Assembly: GCA_030549775.1 (NCBI GenBank) | Contig: CM060174.1 | Coordinates: 24,168,693 to 24,232,692 of the forward strand | Source of the DNA: Tamarix chinensis | Taxonomy: Eukaryota; Streptophyta; Magnoliopsida; Caryophyllales; Tamaricaceae | Length of the DNA: 64,000 nucleotides | Direction of reading: 5' to 3' | Shown here: positions 11,594 to 24,692 of the stretch, piece by piece | How positions within the stretch are numbered: position 1 is the first letter of the stretch | Layout: each line of letters starts with the position of its first letter | Notes under the pieces: generated by a model | Database searches by the model: none | What the model was told of the DNA's origin: nothing | The model's input: the letters and a program-made list of their open reading frames with translations, nothing else | Made by a program: the position numbers and the translations under genes

Positions 11594-13166
11594 TGTAAAC
11601 TATAACCTCTTAAATTTTAGAAAACCTATAATTTAATAAATTAATTTTATTTGAAATAAATTAGCTTTTAAAACTATTTAATTTAATTATTTTATAGATT
11701 TTTTAGTGTACAAATTTTGAAAGGACTATTTAATAAATTAAAAATAAATATTTTGTTATTTTTCACATTTTTTTAATTAAATAATTTTTCAAACTAATAT
11801 TTACTAAAATTATCAATTTCAAACCAATATATTAAATTAAATTATTTATTAAAAGTATTACATGTTATTATTTTCTAAAATTAATTAAATTATTCTACCC
11901 TATTTTGCCTTTTTCCTTTTCTTTTTCCTTTTTCTTTTCCTTCTCCTTTTTCTCCTTTTTCTCCTTCTTTTTCTTTCTTTTCTTTTCATTTTTTTTTCCT
12001 TCGGGCCGCCAGGCCAGCGCTTCCTCCTCTCCCCTGCGCACTAGGCCTCGACCCATCTCTCCCTCCCCCTTCTTTCCTCCCTCTCCCGTGTGGCTCGTGC
12101 GACGCAGCCCAGCCCTAACCGTCCCTCTTTTCTTCTTTTCCCAGACCGGACCAGCCGGCCTGTCCTTCTTTCCTATGCCAGTCCGCCCATTTGCACCCCT
12201 CCCCAATCTTTCTTTCTTCTTCCACGCCCGACCACCATTCTCTGCCATGATCGAGCACGCCAACCTCACCTGTAGTGGCCATGCTCGACCACCACCCACC
12301 TCCCTACTACTCCCCCTCTATCCCCCATCATTTTCTTTCCTATTTCGAACCAAACTAACCCCTACATCCCTATCCCGCATGCCCTCTTCCTTTCCTTCTT
12401 TTTCTCTCCCTTCCCCTTGCCAACCGACGCCCCTACCACCGTACTACAACCCCGACCAGCCACCGACTCCCCCTGTATCTCCCTCTTCTCTTTCTTCTCC
12501 CCACCAACAGTTCCTGCCCCATTTTTTCTAGTCTTAATTTCCCTTCCTTGATCCTTTTCTTTCATTTTCTCCTCTTTCCCATTTTTCCCTAGTTTTTGCA
12601 CACCGTCGCCACCCGCCGCTTCAACCACCGCACCATCCCCCTACGCCGCCTTCTTCTATCACCGTCTACTACCTTGCACCATCACACCACCCCTTGAGCC
12701 CCTACACTTCCTTCCTTCTCCCCTTCTCTTCTTTTCCTCCCCACTTTTCTCCCCTATCGACAGGCTACCTGCAACCGCCTCATTCGCCGCCATCTGGCCA
12801 CTCTGGTCGCCACCCAAACCACCAATCAACACCCTGCAACCTCCTCTACCACCCCCATACCTTATTTGGCTGGAATAATCCCCCTCACCCCTCCATTTTT
12901 CCCTTCCCCTTTCCTTCCTTCTCAGCCTGGTCCACCCCGATGGCCCCTTTTTCCGCCTCGCCGCCGCCATCTCTGCCACCTTTGTCTGCCAAAAACCTTT
13001 CCCCAGCCTCGACCTACACCCCCTCTTCACTCCTGCACCCTTCCTTTGCCTCCAATCATCCCCCATCTACCTCCTTTTCTAGCCTAAAGACCCTAAACTG
13101 ATCCATCTCCCCCTCCCTTCTACCTCATTACCTTCGAACCTTTTCTCCCCCTTAGTCTACATGTGG

Positions 13167-13190
13167 CTCACACTGTTCATGCAGCGTGAG
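13167..13190 (+). other. Conserved LTR hairpin (9-bp arms, 6-nt loop)
   Basis: Arms CTCACACTG and CAGCGTGAG with loop TTCATG, one mismatch in the stem. The same hairpin stands at the matching place in the other family A LTRs: perfect at 37678-37701, with mismatches near 44938-44961. It sits just downstream of the C/T-rich block. Confidence 0.75.
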
Positions 13191-13829
13191 CTCCACATTG
13201 ATTTAGAATTTATTTGTCTAAATTTTGAGGTATATTAATAGTTAATTAAAGTGTATTATTTAAAAAAAAAAATATAAAGTTTTATCCTTTTTAATTTCCT
13301 ACTTCTAATATAATAGTTATTGATATTATTTTTAGGTGCTGAGTTGCTAATTAAGCCTTGAATCTTTAACCGGGATACTGGTAAGGTTCAATTTTTGCGG
13401 GATTAAGGTAATTGTTAAACCCCACTTAAACGCATGGAAAAACGTTTGCTAGCACATTAGGGATTTTGGTATGATTTTATGCACATTATGTGCTGCCTAG
13501 TATGATAAATGTGGTTGCTTATATAGATGATAAAAACAAGCGCATGCTAGATTTTGTGCCATGCGTAGAGATGATACTAAAGGAAGGAGTTTGATTATTG
13601 ATGGAAATGTGAAATGCTTGTCTATGATGTATTATGTCATTAATGCATGAATAATATTATTGTGAGTCTAAGGATATTTTTGTAATATGCCTATGTAAGT
13701 ATGTGATCTAATATATGTAATTGCTAATGAGTATTATGTTGAGTAATGACAAGTTGGTGGAGTTAGGTGATAAGAATGAAGTACTAATATTAGTATTTTA
13801 TGTAGTGGTAGTAAATTCATAAAAGTGGT

Positions 13830-15010
13830 GTAATAAAGGGGTAAATTGATAATTTTATAAGTGAAAGGGTATTTTGGAAATTTTGGAGCTAAAGGGTAAA
13901 ATGGTAATTTGTAAGTAAAAGATTATTTTGGTAATTTTGAAAGAAAAGGGTAAAACGGAGATTTTGTAAGCAAAAGGGTATTTCGGTAATTTCAAAAGAA
14001 AGGGGTGAAATGATAATTTTATAAGTAAAAGGATAAAATTGTAAGTTGTAAGAAAAAGGGGTATTATGTTAATTTTTGAGGCAAAAGGGCAATATGGTAA
14101 TTTTATGATTAAATGGCAAAATGGTAATTTTATAAGTGAAGGGGTATTATGATAATTTTAGAGGTAAAGGATAAAATGGTAATTTTAGAAGAGAAGGGAA
14201 AAATGGTAATTTGTAATAAAGGGGTAAAATAGTAATTTTGGATGTAAAGGGTATTATGGTAATTTGCAAGAAAAAGGGTAATATGGTAACTTTTGGATGT
14301 AAAGGGGGTAAAATGGTAATTTTTATAAATAAAAGGATATTATGGTAATTTGGAAGTAAAGGGTAGAAGGGTAATTTTGTAAATAAAAGGATGTTTATGG
14401 CAAACTTGGGAGTAAGGGGTAACTTAGTAATTATAATACAACGAAGGGTAATTTGGTCATTAAATTATGATTATAGAAGGGCAACATAATAATTATAAAA
14501 ATGGGGAAGGGTAAATTGGTAATTATATTTATGGAGAAGGGTAAATTGGTATTTATAATAATGGAGAAGGGTAAAATGGTAAATAAAATAATTGAGAAGG
14601 GTAGAATGGTAATTAGGTAATTTAACCAACTAAGGGGCAATTCGGTAATTATGATGATGGAGAAGGGCAATTTGGTAATTTAATCGACTAAATGGTGAGT
14701 TAGTAATTATTTAACCTACTAAAGGGGCAAATTGGTAATCATGATAGCGAAGATGGGTAATTTGGTAATTTATCCAACTAAAGGGCAAGTTGTTGATTGT
14801 AATAAAAGAAAAGGGAAAATTGGTAATCTAACTAACCAAATGGGAGACACGTTAATTGTAGCAATTATGAGGGGTGAATGGTGATCTAAAAAGCGTAGGG
14901 GATAACTTGGTAACCTAAACCGGATAAGGGGTAATTTGGTAATCATGCAACATGAAGGGTAATAGGGTAATTTGTCAAGTAAGGAAGGGATGACTTAGGA
15001 ATTATATAAG
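13830..15010 (+). repeat. ~28-bp minisatellite in family A LTR
   Basis: About 40 degenerate head-to-tail units of roughly 27-30 bp, consensus 'aagggtaaaatggtaatttt' plus a variable spacer. A second unit type has 'tattatgg' or 'tattttgg' in place of 'aaaatgg', and the two are often neighbours. From about 14430 the units lengthen as extra sequence such as 'aatttaaccaactaa' enters. The same array is at about 35870-37075 and 43130-44335 in inverse orientation. Confidence 0.85.
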
Positions 15011-15409
15011 TAAGGGGTAAATAAGTAATTTGTACCTAACATGTTGTTCTGATTGTGGAATTTCATAATATGATTCAAATAATGTTGATTAGCAAGGTAA
15101 GAGTATTTGATAATTAGTAAGTATCACGAGGATGAATCTTAATTCGAAATTAGATGAGATTATAATGGCCTTAATTGTTTCTCTGTGATATCTTCGATAA
15201 CCGTCTGAATAAGAAATGAATAATGATATCAGAACAATTGAAAGTGAATAAGTATATGATTATCGTGTCTTTTTGTGATCACCTTAATTAAGACACTAAT
15301 ACTTAAAGTGAAAGACATCGAGATCGGGAATGGTGGCTCTTTAGGGGTCGCTACCCTAAACGTGGTTTATCCCACGATTACTTTGGTATATTCTGGTGTG
15401 CCTTTGTGC

Positions 15410-15640
15410 CCCATCCAGACCCTATATCTTACTGTATCTAGCTCTACGGACCTATTTAGGGGGTATGCATACTTATGGATTAGGTGTCCTTGTCGGTAAG
15501 GTACCGAGTAGCTTTATGCACCGGTACGATCAAGGTACCTTTGTGTCCCTGGGTTCATGGATGAAGGGTGCTGAGTAGCTTGTATGCACTAGTACGACCG
15601 GTGTACCTTTGTGTCCTGGGTTCTTGATCTCCCGTCTGAG
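15410..15640 (+). repeat. ~84-bp repeats with GGTACC / ACCGGT boxes
   Basis: Two clear units and a weaker upstream one share 'gagtagctt', 'atgcac', 'ggtacgac' and 'acctttgtgtcc' in the same order (about 15505 and 15575). Inverted copies are at about 35290-35460 and 42565-42730. It is another fixed module of the family A LTR. Confidence 0.7.
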
Positions 15641-15739
15641 GCAAATAAATATAACTGTTGTGCTCATTAAAGAAAGGAAAAACACTAATTACAAAAGTGA
15701 AAGATTAATGAGCCGGGCCCAGTTGACTTATGATATTGA

Positions 15740-16110
15740 GTATCGATCCACCTGTTATAATAGTGACCTAGGGGTGTGTTGCCCTAGCAAGTGATTATGA
15801 ATACCGATCCACCGGATATAATAGTGGCCCACGAGCGTTTTGCCCTAGATGATGATTATATGTATTTCGGTCCACCGGCTAAAATAGTGGGGGTCCTGAG
15901 CTCAATAAAACAAGCATTTGATGTGAATAAATTATGGGAAGATATTAATCACTTATAGTGGAATACCTTGTGAGTCTGGGCCAGATCGGTCCATCGGCAA
16001 ATAATAGTAGCCAGAAGCGTTCTGCCCTGGAGATCGATCCACCGGCAATAATAGTGGTCAGGAGCGTTCTGCCCTGTATGTATTCTGGTCCACCGGATAT
16101 AATAGTGGGG
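15740..16110 (+). repeat. CCGG-box repeats of the giant LTRs
   Basis: Repeated units of about 60 bp carry 'ggtccaccgg', then 'ataatagtgg', then 'aggagcgttctgccct' (with variants). Here they form two groups split by about 100 bases. The same unit is found at 23600-23970, 34670-35190 and 41940-42450 and, more worn, at 17480-17910. Confidence 0.85.
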
Positions 16111-16825
16111 TTCCCGCACTCACTTGGATATAACCATAGAGAAGATTGAATAATGATGGACTAATGGCTTAAGGCCCAAAAGTATCGATCGTACCTTATA
16201 ACTTGTTGATATGTGGCAGCCTTGTTATATATGTAATTGTTATGTATGCACTCTCATTACATATGTCTATAGCTTGCATCATGTGCCGCATTGCGGGTAT
16301 GTTTTTAAGTGTGGTATTAAAGGGTTACTCAGTACCATAGTACTAAAGGGTTCTCTTCGTGGGGCCCGTGCCTATTCAATGGGTAGTGTCCCTTGCAGGT
16401 CTTTTCAGGTGCTACTCACGCGGGCAACGGGAAAGAGAGTAAGGAATTATTCAAAACCATTAGGGTTTTTCTCCTTCTCTTTTAAATTCTTGGTTTTAAT
16501 GTTAATGTTATTACTGTAACCACCACTAGTGGATTTTATTCTTGTAAATGATTTGATACACTACTCTGATTTAAGTATGTTGAATTTCTTGCAAATTGTA
16601 TTTCTTTTTTGTAGCCTTAGCACTTGGTACTGGAACGGTATGAGTGAACCGGTCTGGTACTAAGTGTGGCGGTAATATCCCCAAAATTCACAGTTTTTTA
16701 TTTTGCTTCTGCTAATTTTTTAATAAAACGAAATTTTTCAGTAGTGAATTTTGGGGGTGTTACATGTCACCACCCTCAACCTGATTCCTAAATTTCTTAA
16801 TGATACTAAACCAAGAGACTAGAGA

Positions 16826-19800
16826 TGTAACATTCCAATTTTTTACTACTAAAAAATTTTGCTTTATAGCATAAGCATACAAGTAAATTATTGGGGGTTA
16901 CTACCATAATTGACATAAGTCTAGTTTGCTCAACCATCCTTACATCAATGATAAGGCTAAAATCATTCATAGTAAAAACAAGGAAATTAGAAACGGAAGA
17001 AACATTTATTGTACAATATGAGTTTTGGAGAACTCCGAACTACAATAAAAAAATACAAAGTAATGGATACCATGGATCAAAGATATCAAAAGGTATCCAA
17101 CTAAGTAGATGAATCAGATAACATTACTCTCCAAACAAACACCTAATATAGATATTAAATCACCCATGACCACAAAGTACATCATACGTAGCATAACCAT
17201 CTAGAGAATCATTTGAGACATGCACACAAGAATTAGGGTCTCCTACTTTTGTGAATGAGTACAACCCATAAAAGGGTAGTTAGTATGCTACATACTAAGC
17301 AAGGTAACAATACTATTGAATCAAAGATACAAATAACACATGCATTCACAACTGATGATGAGTACACATTCATATTAATGAAACATCTCATAAGATAAAT
17401 AATGATCTAGGCCTCTTTATTAGATATAAACATTTTCATTCTTTTTTTATGTATTAAGTTTAGAAACCTCAGTATTCTCAAATAAGTGGAATATTATAAA
17501 GCACCTTCTCAGAGGCAACACACCTAAGCCACTATTATCATCCAATATAATGGATCTAAAAACATCATATTCTTAGGACAAAATGCTCCCAAGTTACTAT
17601 TATCTCCGGTGGAATGGATATAAAAGCATCACCTTAGTCTTGACTCATGTACTCTTCTAATTTAAATTATTATTGTCTTATCCATAGATTATACAGTTAT
17701 ATTTTCAGTCACGATGAGTAGGGGCTCCCTTATTCTTACTCTTGTGTAATAGACTAAAGTGAAATGGATATAAAAAAAAGAGAATCATTTCCTCGGGGAA
17801 AAACCTTCCTGAGTCACTATTATCTCTAGTGGATTGGATATAAAAAAAAGAAAATCATTTCCTCAGGGAAAAACCCTCCCAAGGCATTATTATCTCCGGT
17901 GGAATAGATATTTAGAAACATCACCTTGGCCCTACTCACGTGCTCTTTCACTTTAAATGACTAGTATCTTATTCATTATTGATTCACATACCTAGACACA
18001 TTGAGGCATATAAACACATCACACATGTCAAGATCCTTAATTACCTCAAACCCTAATTCCTCACTCCTAGCTTCATTCTCTCATATTGATTATTTAAACA
18101 CCAATTATAATATACATTTCTCAAATATCATCATTATTATCATACCCATAATTCATGGTCTAACTCTCATGTTGTACATGTACAATGATAACCTTACTAC
18201 TCACAAAATTACTGAAACTCTAATTTCACAAGTAGTCATAATTCTTTCCATGAGACTCATATGATTATCAAATTCAATAAACATCATCATAAGGCCAACA
18301 TTAGCAACATATCCAGAATTTTGAATAACCTCTAAGGTTTTACATATGGATTACTCATAATATCAGTTTAGGTTACTATACCCTAATTAGATTATTATCA
18401 CCTTTTGAGAAACCTAAGACAAATAATAATACTTCTTAAACATTTCTCAAGATATAATTTTCATATTTTAATCCACCTAACATATCACAATACCAAAATT
18501 TTCTTATTATCCAATAATCACCAAACTACCCTTAAGGATAACCAATATCCTTTATTTAATAAATTATTGTATCTCCAACAACCATTTATCATCATACCAT
18601 ATAAAATATGCTTATGTCCACTTTTCGTTGATTATTTAGCCTATATTTCACACCATAACATATATTCATGACAAATATGTCATTATCATAACAGAATCAA
18701 TTCCATACCTCACCCATTCCTACTTTATTTCAAACACATATTTCATATGGTAATAATATCATAGACACTCACATAACCATCGAGGCAAATAACACTAAAA
18801 CCCTAAAATATTAATTAGTATCCTTACCAACTAGGATACTGAGCTCTAAGCATATAATCCTAATACCTCCTACTCCAATATCACTGAAATTTCACCTACA
18901 AAAAATAATACAATACATGTATAGGTTGGAAGAGTATAACTAAAGGAAAATTTAAGGAAAAAGAGGGTAAAAATGAAAAAAAAATGGAGTCAAATAGAAG
19001 ATTGAGCTGTATGGATGTGTGGTGGAACAATGATAAAAATTTGGTGGTATTTGGATAAGGTTTGGGGGTGAAAATAGGGTGCATGGCTAAAAAGGGAAAC
19101 TACATGGGCGTGCTGCAAGCAGTGCGGACCCTAGTCAAGAGTTGGAATCATGCATAGCTAGGCTGTGCGAAGTGGAACGGTTGTGCTTGATCACTAGATA
19201 GAACAATATTAATTCAAATATATGCCACGTACATGTGATAGGCTATGAACAAGCCATATAAGGGTGCATGGGCAAATTGTGTTAGGTTACACAGGTGTCC
19301 AATAAGAAATTTTAATTTTGCATAGTCATGTTTAAAGCCATGTGTAAATTATGAATTTTAAAAAAATGTGATAGATGTGAGAAAGAGAGGTAAAAGCTAT
19401 GATGGTTTTTGAAGAAAATTAAGGATGAGGTTACCTTGGTAGTCGATCAACCGGTCGATGGGTGGTGCAAGGTGCATGATGGTGGTGGTGAGAGTGAAGA
19501 AATAGAGCAAGGAATGAGGAATAAAAAGAAGAATGATGAAGGTTGAAGAAGAAAGAAAAGAGAGGGAACTTGAGGTAGTGTTGCTTGACACAAAATGCAT
19601 AGAATGGAGGACAAACAAAAAGGGAAGAAATTAGTGTGTAGTAGTGTGTATATATATATGGTGGTGGCATGAAATTGGTCAAAGAAAAGAATGTAGGTGG
19701 AGGCATATGAAATGGATGGTGCAGGGGGAGATGGTGTAGCTATAGGATAATAGGGGCACGAGGGATGGCAGAGGCATAAGGGGGTGGAGAAATTTTCAAC

Positions 19801-19947
19801 GTTGAAGATGCTTGAGGGTTATAATTGTGTGTGGTTGTGTTCTGTGAGGAAGAAAAATAGCAGGGGAGATGTGTGAAAAATTAGCAACAGTAGTAGCATG
19901 AGATGGAGAAGGTGAAAATGATTGATGATGATGATGGTAGCTATAGT
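16826..19947 (-). mobile_element. Older giant LTR, left part (split by a nested LTR)
   Basis: On the plus strand it starts TGTAACATTCC followed by 'ttttttactactaaaaaatt', the counterpart of the terminal bases of the other giant LTRs read backward. Worn CCGG-box units follow at 17480-17910 ('attattatctccggtgg', repeated). Past 18890 the strand becomes purine-rich, matching the C/T-rich module in the minus sense. At 19947 it is broken by the family B solo LTR and resumes at 24693. It is more diverged than the other copies, so probably older. Open frames at 19397-19706 lie in the C/T-rich module and are not called. Confidence 0.65.
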
Positions 19948-20784
19948 TGAAATACCCCAAAATTCTAATTCTAGAAAATTATGGCTAGATGAGGATTTAT
20001 TAGGGAAATTAATTAAATAAATTATTTTTTTAAAATATAGGGGAGTTAGTTAGGGAAAATTAAGAGGAAATTGATAAATAATTTAATTAGGAAAAAAACT
20101 AGGGAGTGTCGCAAATTAAAATGGGATTTAAAAATAATAACTATTATTCAAAAATAGCCCAAAATTAATCTAAGAAGGAATGAATTATTATTTTCCAAAT
20201 ATTATTATTTTAAATAACCCAAAAATACCAAAATACCCAACCCAGATCTTTTTCCTATTTTTTTCTTTTCTTTTTCTCCCTCTTTATGCCTTTTTTCTTC
20301 CTCTCTTTCCCTTTTTTTTCCTTCTTCCCCCCGACCAGGGCTAGCCCGCCAGCGCGGCCCAGCTTCCTCCCTCCTTGCGCGGCCCAGGCCCGTGCTGCAC
20401 CCCTTCTTCCTTTTTTTCTTTCTTTCTTGACCGATTCAGTTAATTTTTTTCTTTTGTTCTTTCTTCCTTCCTAGACCGTCGGTCTTAACCCTTCTTCTTC
20501 CTTGAGGCATGGGCGGTGACCGAGGAGCTGCAACCCTGCCCTCCACTAGCCACCACCGCTGCCTACCATTCTTCCTTCCCTCTCTCATCACTTTCTTTCA
20601 TTTTTTTTCAACCCCATTTGACTCCTTCCCCTCTCTCGAGCACCCTGCCCCTTTCCCTTTTCCGCTTCCCTTGACCTTACGCCCAACCATGGCAGAACTA
20701 CCTCGACTGCCACCACCGGGCGGCATACCTGGCATCTGTGCCTCCCTTGTCTTCTTCCCCTAGTCATTGCCCACCCAATTGACC

Positions 20785-20792
20785 TATAAATA
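20785..20792 (+). promoter_or_regulatory. Possible TATA box of family B LTR
   Basis: TATAAATA followed by 'ccccatagg', lying just after the C/T-rich block. The other family B copy is changed at this site (near 2490 the minus strand reads ccaaaaaata). If used, transcription would start around 20820. No other promoter evidence. Confidence 0.4.
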
Positions 20793-21259
20793 CCCCATAG
20801 GATGCCTTAATTTGGTTTTTGATTTTGAAACCCATAAATTACCCCTTCTCACAACCACCCATCACCGCTAGCCAAAACATCCCTAGAATTGCCCCTTGCA
20901 CCACCCTCTACCTAACTAAACCCTCCTTTTTCCTTCGATTTTCCCTACACGAGACACCCTGGCCATGTAAAGTTTCCCTCCTAATCAACCCCTCCTCAAC
21001 CCTGGCTTCCCTTTGCATTGCCGTTCGCTACCAATTCCTCCACCACTACCGCAACCCCTACCCTCGAAAGTAACCAAGGGAGCCTCCTCTACCTCCCTTT
21101 CTCCCTACCTCCCTCTCTTTATCCCTCCTTCCTCCTCCTTCCACCACCTCCAATCCCCACATTTGCCACTGCCTCTACCGATGCCACCACTATCCCTAGG
21201 TGGTGCTCTGACCTTCCCAACCGCTAAACCTATTCTATACAAGTATTAGCTATTTTTAG

Positions 21260-21279
21260 TAATATTAATGGTATTATCT

Positions 21280-21346
<67 letters not shown>

Positions 21347-22050
21347 CATCACTATTATTATTATTATTATTAATGGTCTACAACTTTAGTGTCATTATGA
21401 TTATGATTTTCATTATTGTTACTACTATTATTATTAATGCTAACTTTGGCCTATTATTATTACTTTTATTAGTAGGGTAAATATTTGGAGCCTTATATTA
21501 CTATACCATTTTGATTATTATTACTATTAATATTATTCTTAACATTATTGTTATTATTATTTTTATCGTTGTTATTATTATCATTATTAGTAATGTTTTT
21601 GAAAACGAAGTGGGCATATTATCATTTTGTTATTATAGAAGAAGAATACTTAAGCCATAATATTATTATTACTTAATAGTCGAATATTGCTAATATTATT
21701 CATAATGCCTTTATTACCAACATTTTACTTTAGTATTATTATTAGTTATTACTACTATTATTGTTATTATTTTTGTTACTATTATTATGGTAAAAGTATT
21801 CGAACCAATATATTATCATTATTTCAAATATGACTATTATCACTATTACCTTTAGTAATACTAGTACTTTGTTAGTATTACCAATATTATGTTATTATCT
21901 TATCCCTAAAGCCATTATTAGCCTTAGCCTTAAAAATACTAAGGTTTCTATTACTAGGAGCATTAGTATTACTATTATTACTATTATCACTATTTTGCTA
22001 TAACGAGTATTAGTACTATTATTAGAGGAAATAAATCTATTAAGTTTAAT
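21260..22050. repeat. ATT/AAT trinucleotide-rich core of family B LTR
   Basis: Runs of taa and tta triplets (pure near 21280-21370) alternating with short unique islands. It is the inverted counterpart of 690-2200 and stands where family A LTRs have the ~28-bp minisatellite. Confidence 0.8.
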
Positions 22051-23599
22051 AATATAAATATAGGTATAAATATTAACATAAACATATTTTGACTAGTAAT
22101 ATCTAGTAGGCTAACTTGAGGATAAAAACCCTAGTTTTCACTTGTAAAGCCCCTTTTGATGATAGTAACCCTAATCTTAGACTAAAATAAGAAATAATAG
22201 TATTTTTTGGTAGGAGGGAAACTAATACTTAGTTTTTCCCTCTTATAGGTGAATCAAGCCAAAACCCTAAGAAGGCATAGGAGCGTGCTCTAAGCCCGAC
22301 GTCGTTTTAGGTAAGGGTGTAGGTAAGGCCTCAAGTGTGCTATGTGTTTTTACGTGCCTTGGATGCCATGTATAAAGATATGTTGTGTATCTTGAGCTAT
22401 TGTTATAAGCATTTTATGGGTAGCGCAGCTTGGAGTTGAGGTACAGTGTTATATTTTTTTATGGCATGTATACGATATGTTTGTACTATGAATGATTATA
22501 TTATATCATATGATATGATATGGCCCTTTTAAGACATGCATGCTAGGATAATTAATGTAGTAATATGGGGTGGAAGGATGAAAAAGAAAAATGGGGATGT
22601 GAGTGGACCAAGGGGAAGTAAGTTGGAAAAAGGGAAATAAATTAACCAAATAATGTAGGGTGGACGTAAACATCCTATGATTCACGAGAGGAAAACTAAA
22701 GGGGTGATTTAAGCAAAATAAAGGGGATGAACCTTGAATGGGAGAATCTAAGGTTTGCATGGGAGACTCTAGGGTTTTGTATGAGAGTTTTAGGGTTTTG
22801 CATGAAAAACTTTGAGGGTTTGCATGGGGTGGATGGAGTCCGCATAGAGGTCAACTTTACGTATGGAAAGTGGCCTTAGGTTGTGAGGAAGGTAATGGAA
22901 GAGTTTTTTGGGTGATTGAAGACTTCGGGTGAAAAATAGTATGTAAGACAGTATAAGGGTGCATAGGAGACCTAACTAGGGTTTGGGAGAAAACCTTAAT
23001 TTGAGAAGGTGGAAAAAGGAAAATAAATGAGGATAAGTAGAGTATGAGGTGAGAATGGGGCATTGTCATGAGTAGGGCGAGCATAAGTATCACGGGAAAC
23101 ACGAGTAGAAGGTGAGAAATGGAAGGGTAATTTTTGGAAAGGAGTATACTAGGGTTGGCATGGCAAGCTAGGGTTTGGTGTGGCCACCTAGGGTTTCATG
23201 GTTACACGTGTATTTGGGGGAGTGACATGAAATGATAAGGGTCGAACCTAAGGGTTGTGACATGTGGGGGTGTCAAAATAGTTGGGTTGCATGAGGTAGA
23301 GGATGATGGGCCACATAGGCCCAAATTAGGGTTTTCTGGAGAAAACCCTAGGAAGACTATGAATGGGCTTAGTGGTGGTAGGTTGTGGGCCTTGACCTGC
23401 ACACCTAGGAATTAGGTTTCTAGTGTGAGTAGTGGGATGAGGAAAGGATGTTGGGGGTAGTTAGCAGGTGCTGGAGTCTCAAGATATGGGACACGCCCTC
23501 TTGGGAGAGTAAAAAGTAAAAGATTGGTGACATGCATGTTAGGTATGAAAAATTGTCAAATAAGATGCAGATAAGACTCTAATTATTTAAAGAGGAGGA

Positions 23600-23970
23600 T
23601 TGTTGAGCCGAGCCTAGATCGGTCAACTGATGAATAATAGTAGCCAGGAGCCAGGGTGCCCTGAAAACCATTCCACTGGCGAATAATAGTGGCTAGGAGC
23701 ATTTTCCCTTGCATGATTTCTGGTCCATTGGCTATAATAGTGGGGGATTCTGTGCTCAAAAAACCAAACATAATGAAGCTAAGCCATGGGAAATACACTA
23801 AGTACTTACAGTGAAACACCACATGAGTTGGGGCCAGACTGGTCCACCGATGAATAATAGTGGCCACGAGCGTTCTGCCCTAGAGACCGATCCACTAGTG
23901 AATAATAGTGGTCGGGATCATTCTGCCCTATATGTATTCCGGTCCACCAGCTATAATAGTGGGGTTCCCG
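23600..23970 (+). repeat. CCGG-box repeats in family B LTR
   Basis: Units carrying 'ggtcca', 'aataatagtgg' and 'gagcgttctgccct' variants, in two groups as in family A. Several boxes are changed (ggtcaactga, ggtccattgg). Confidence 0.75.
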
Positions 23971-24692
23971 TACTCACATGGATTAATAAAGAGTATGTGT
24001 GGAATGAGCATATTGTTAAGGGGATTACAGAATAAGTTACTTGGAAAGTAACCCAGCCTTATTACATGTATTATTGAATGTTGCATATATGATCATGCCT
24101 ATGTTATATGCTATATATTTTTTGCCTTAGTTTCACGGTCACCTTTCTCAGTACGTAGCGTCTTGACCACTCGTTTCATGGGTGCTGCTCATTCCAATGA
24201 GCAAAAGACCCATATGAGTTTGTGCAGGTAGAAGATGACATACTTGATGCCTACGACATTTACAAGGCATTGGGTGGGATTGAGAGTTGAGCCTAGACTT
24301 GGCCTGGGGATCGAGAACGATTGGCTGGACTCTATCTTTACTTTGATATTACGATGTATCATTATTATTCTAGTTATTCCATGATGTACGGTATTTTATG
24401 TTTTTGAAAAAAACTTAGCTACTCTTTCGGTTGTAATTCTTAAATCGCACTCTGATTTCTGTATGACTATGAGGGGGTCCTGTCATGGATCCTCATTGTT
24501 TTATTAATCACTTGCGTTCGATGTTATTTCTATTTATCCTTTGCACTTAGTACTAGGATGGTAGGAGTGAACAGGTCTGGTACTAAGTGTGGTAGTAATA
24601 TCCCCAAAACTTAAAGTTATATTATTCCACTTCTGTTAAACCTTTTTTTATTAAAATAAAATGTTTTAGTAGTAAATTTTACGGGTATTACA

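Larger units (their letters stand above)
11594..16764 (+). mobile_element. Giant LTR, family A, apparently solo
   Basis: Begins TGTAAACTATAACC at 11594 and ends GGGGGTGTTACA at 16764, about 5.2 kb. It follows, in the opposite orientation, the LTRs at 33994-39252 and 41304-46513: AT-rich leader, C/T-rich block (11905-13130), hairpin (13167-13190), unique part, ~28-bp minisatellite (13830-15010), ~84-bp repeats (15410-15640), CCGG-box repeats (15740-16110), and an end with 'acttggtactgg' and 'accggtctggtactaagtg' ahead of the terminus. No primer site or polypurine tract lies beside either end, so it looks like a solo LTR. The flanking 5-mers (tttct and tgtca) do not match, so either a boundary is off or the locus was rearranged. 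Confidence 0.8.
19948..24692 (+). mobile_element. Giant solo LTR, family B
   Basis: Starts TGAAATACCCCAAAATTC and ends GGGTATTACA, about 4.7 kb. The flanking 5-mers are atagt (19943-19947) and acagt (24693-24697), four of five bases equal, and the sequence on both sides belongs to one purine-rich stretch of the host LTR. This supports insertion followed by recombination to a solo LTR. Order of modules: AT-rich leader, C/T-rich block with a TATA box at its end (20785), AAT-rich core (21260-22050), conserved 'ggtaagggtgtaggtaagg' block (about 22310), G-rich part, CCGG-box repeats (23600-23970), and a terminal part with 'ggtctggtactaagtgtgg'. The minus-strand piece at 1-3291 is a second copy. 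Confidence 0.85.

Noticed and set aside
11905..12531. 208-codon Phe/Ser/Pro-rich frame
   Set aside because: Pyrimidine-rich LTR block; a reverse-strand frame overlaps it, and it has no domain or conserved counterpart in the other LTRs.
13830..15010. CRISPR-like regular repeats
   Set aside because: Units of ~28 bp are degenerate, head to tail without unique spacers, and sit in a plant LTR; this is a minisatellite.
11594..24692. A single element with LTRs 11594-16764 and 19948-24692
   Set aside because: The two LTRs belong to different families, the second has its own target duplication, and an opposite-facing LTR lies between.
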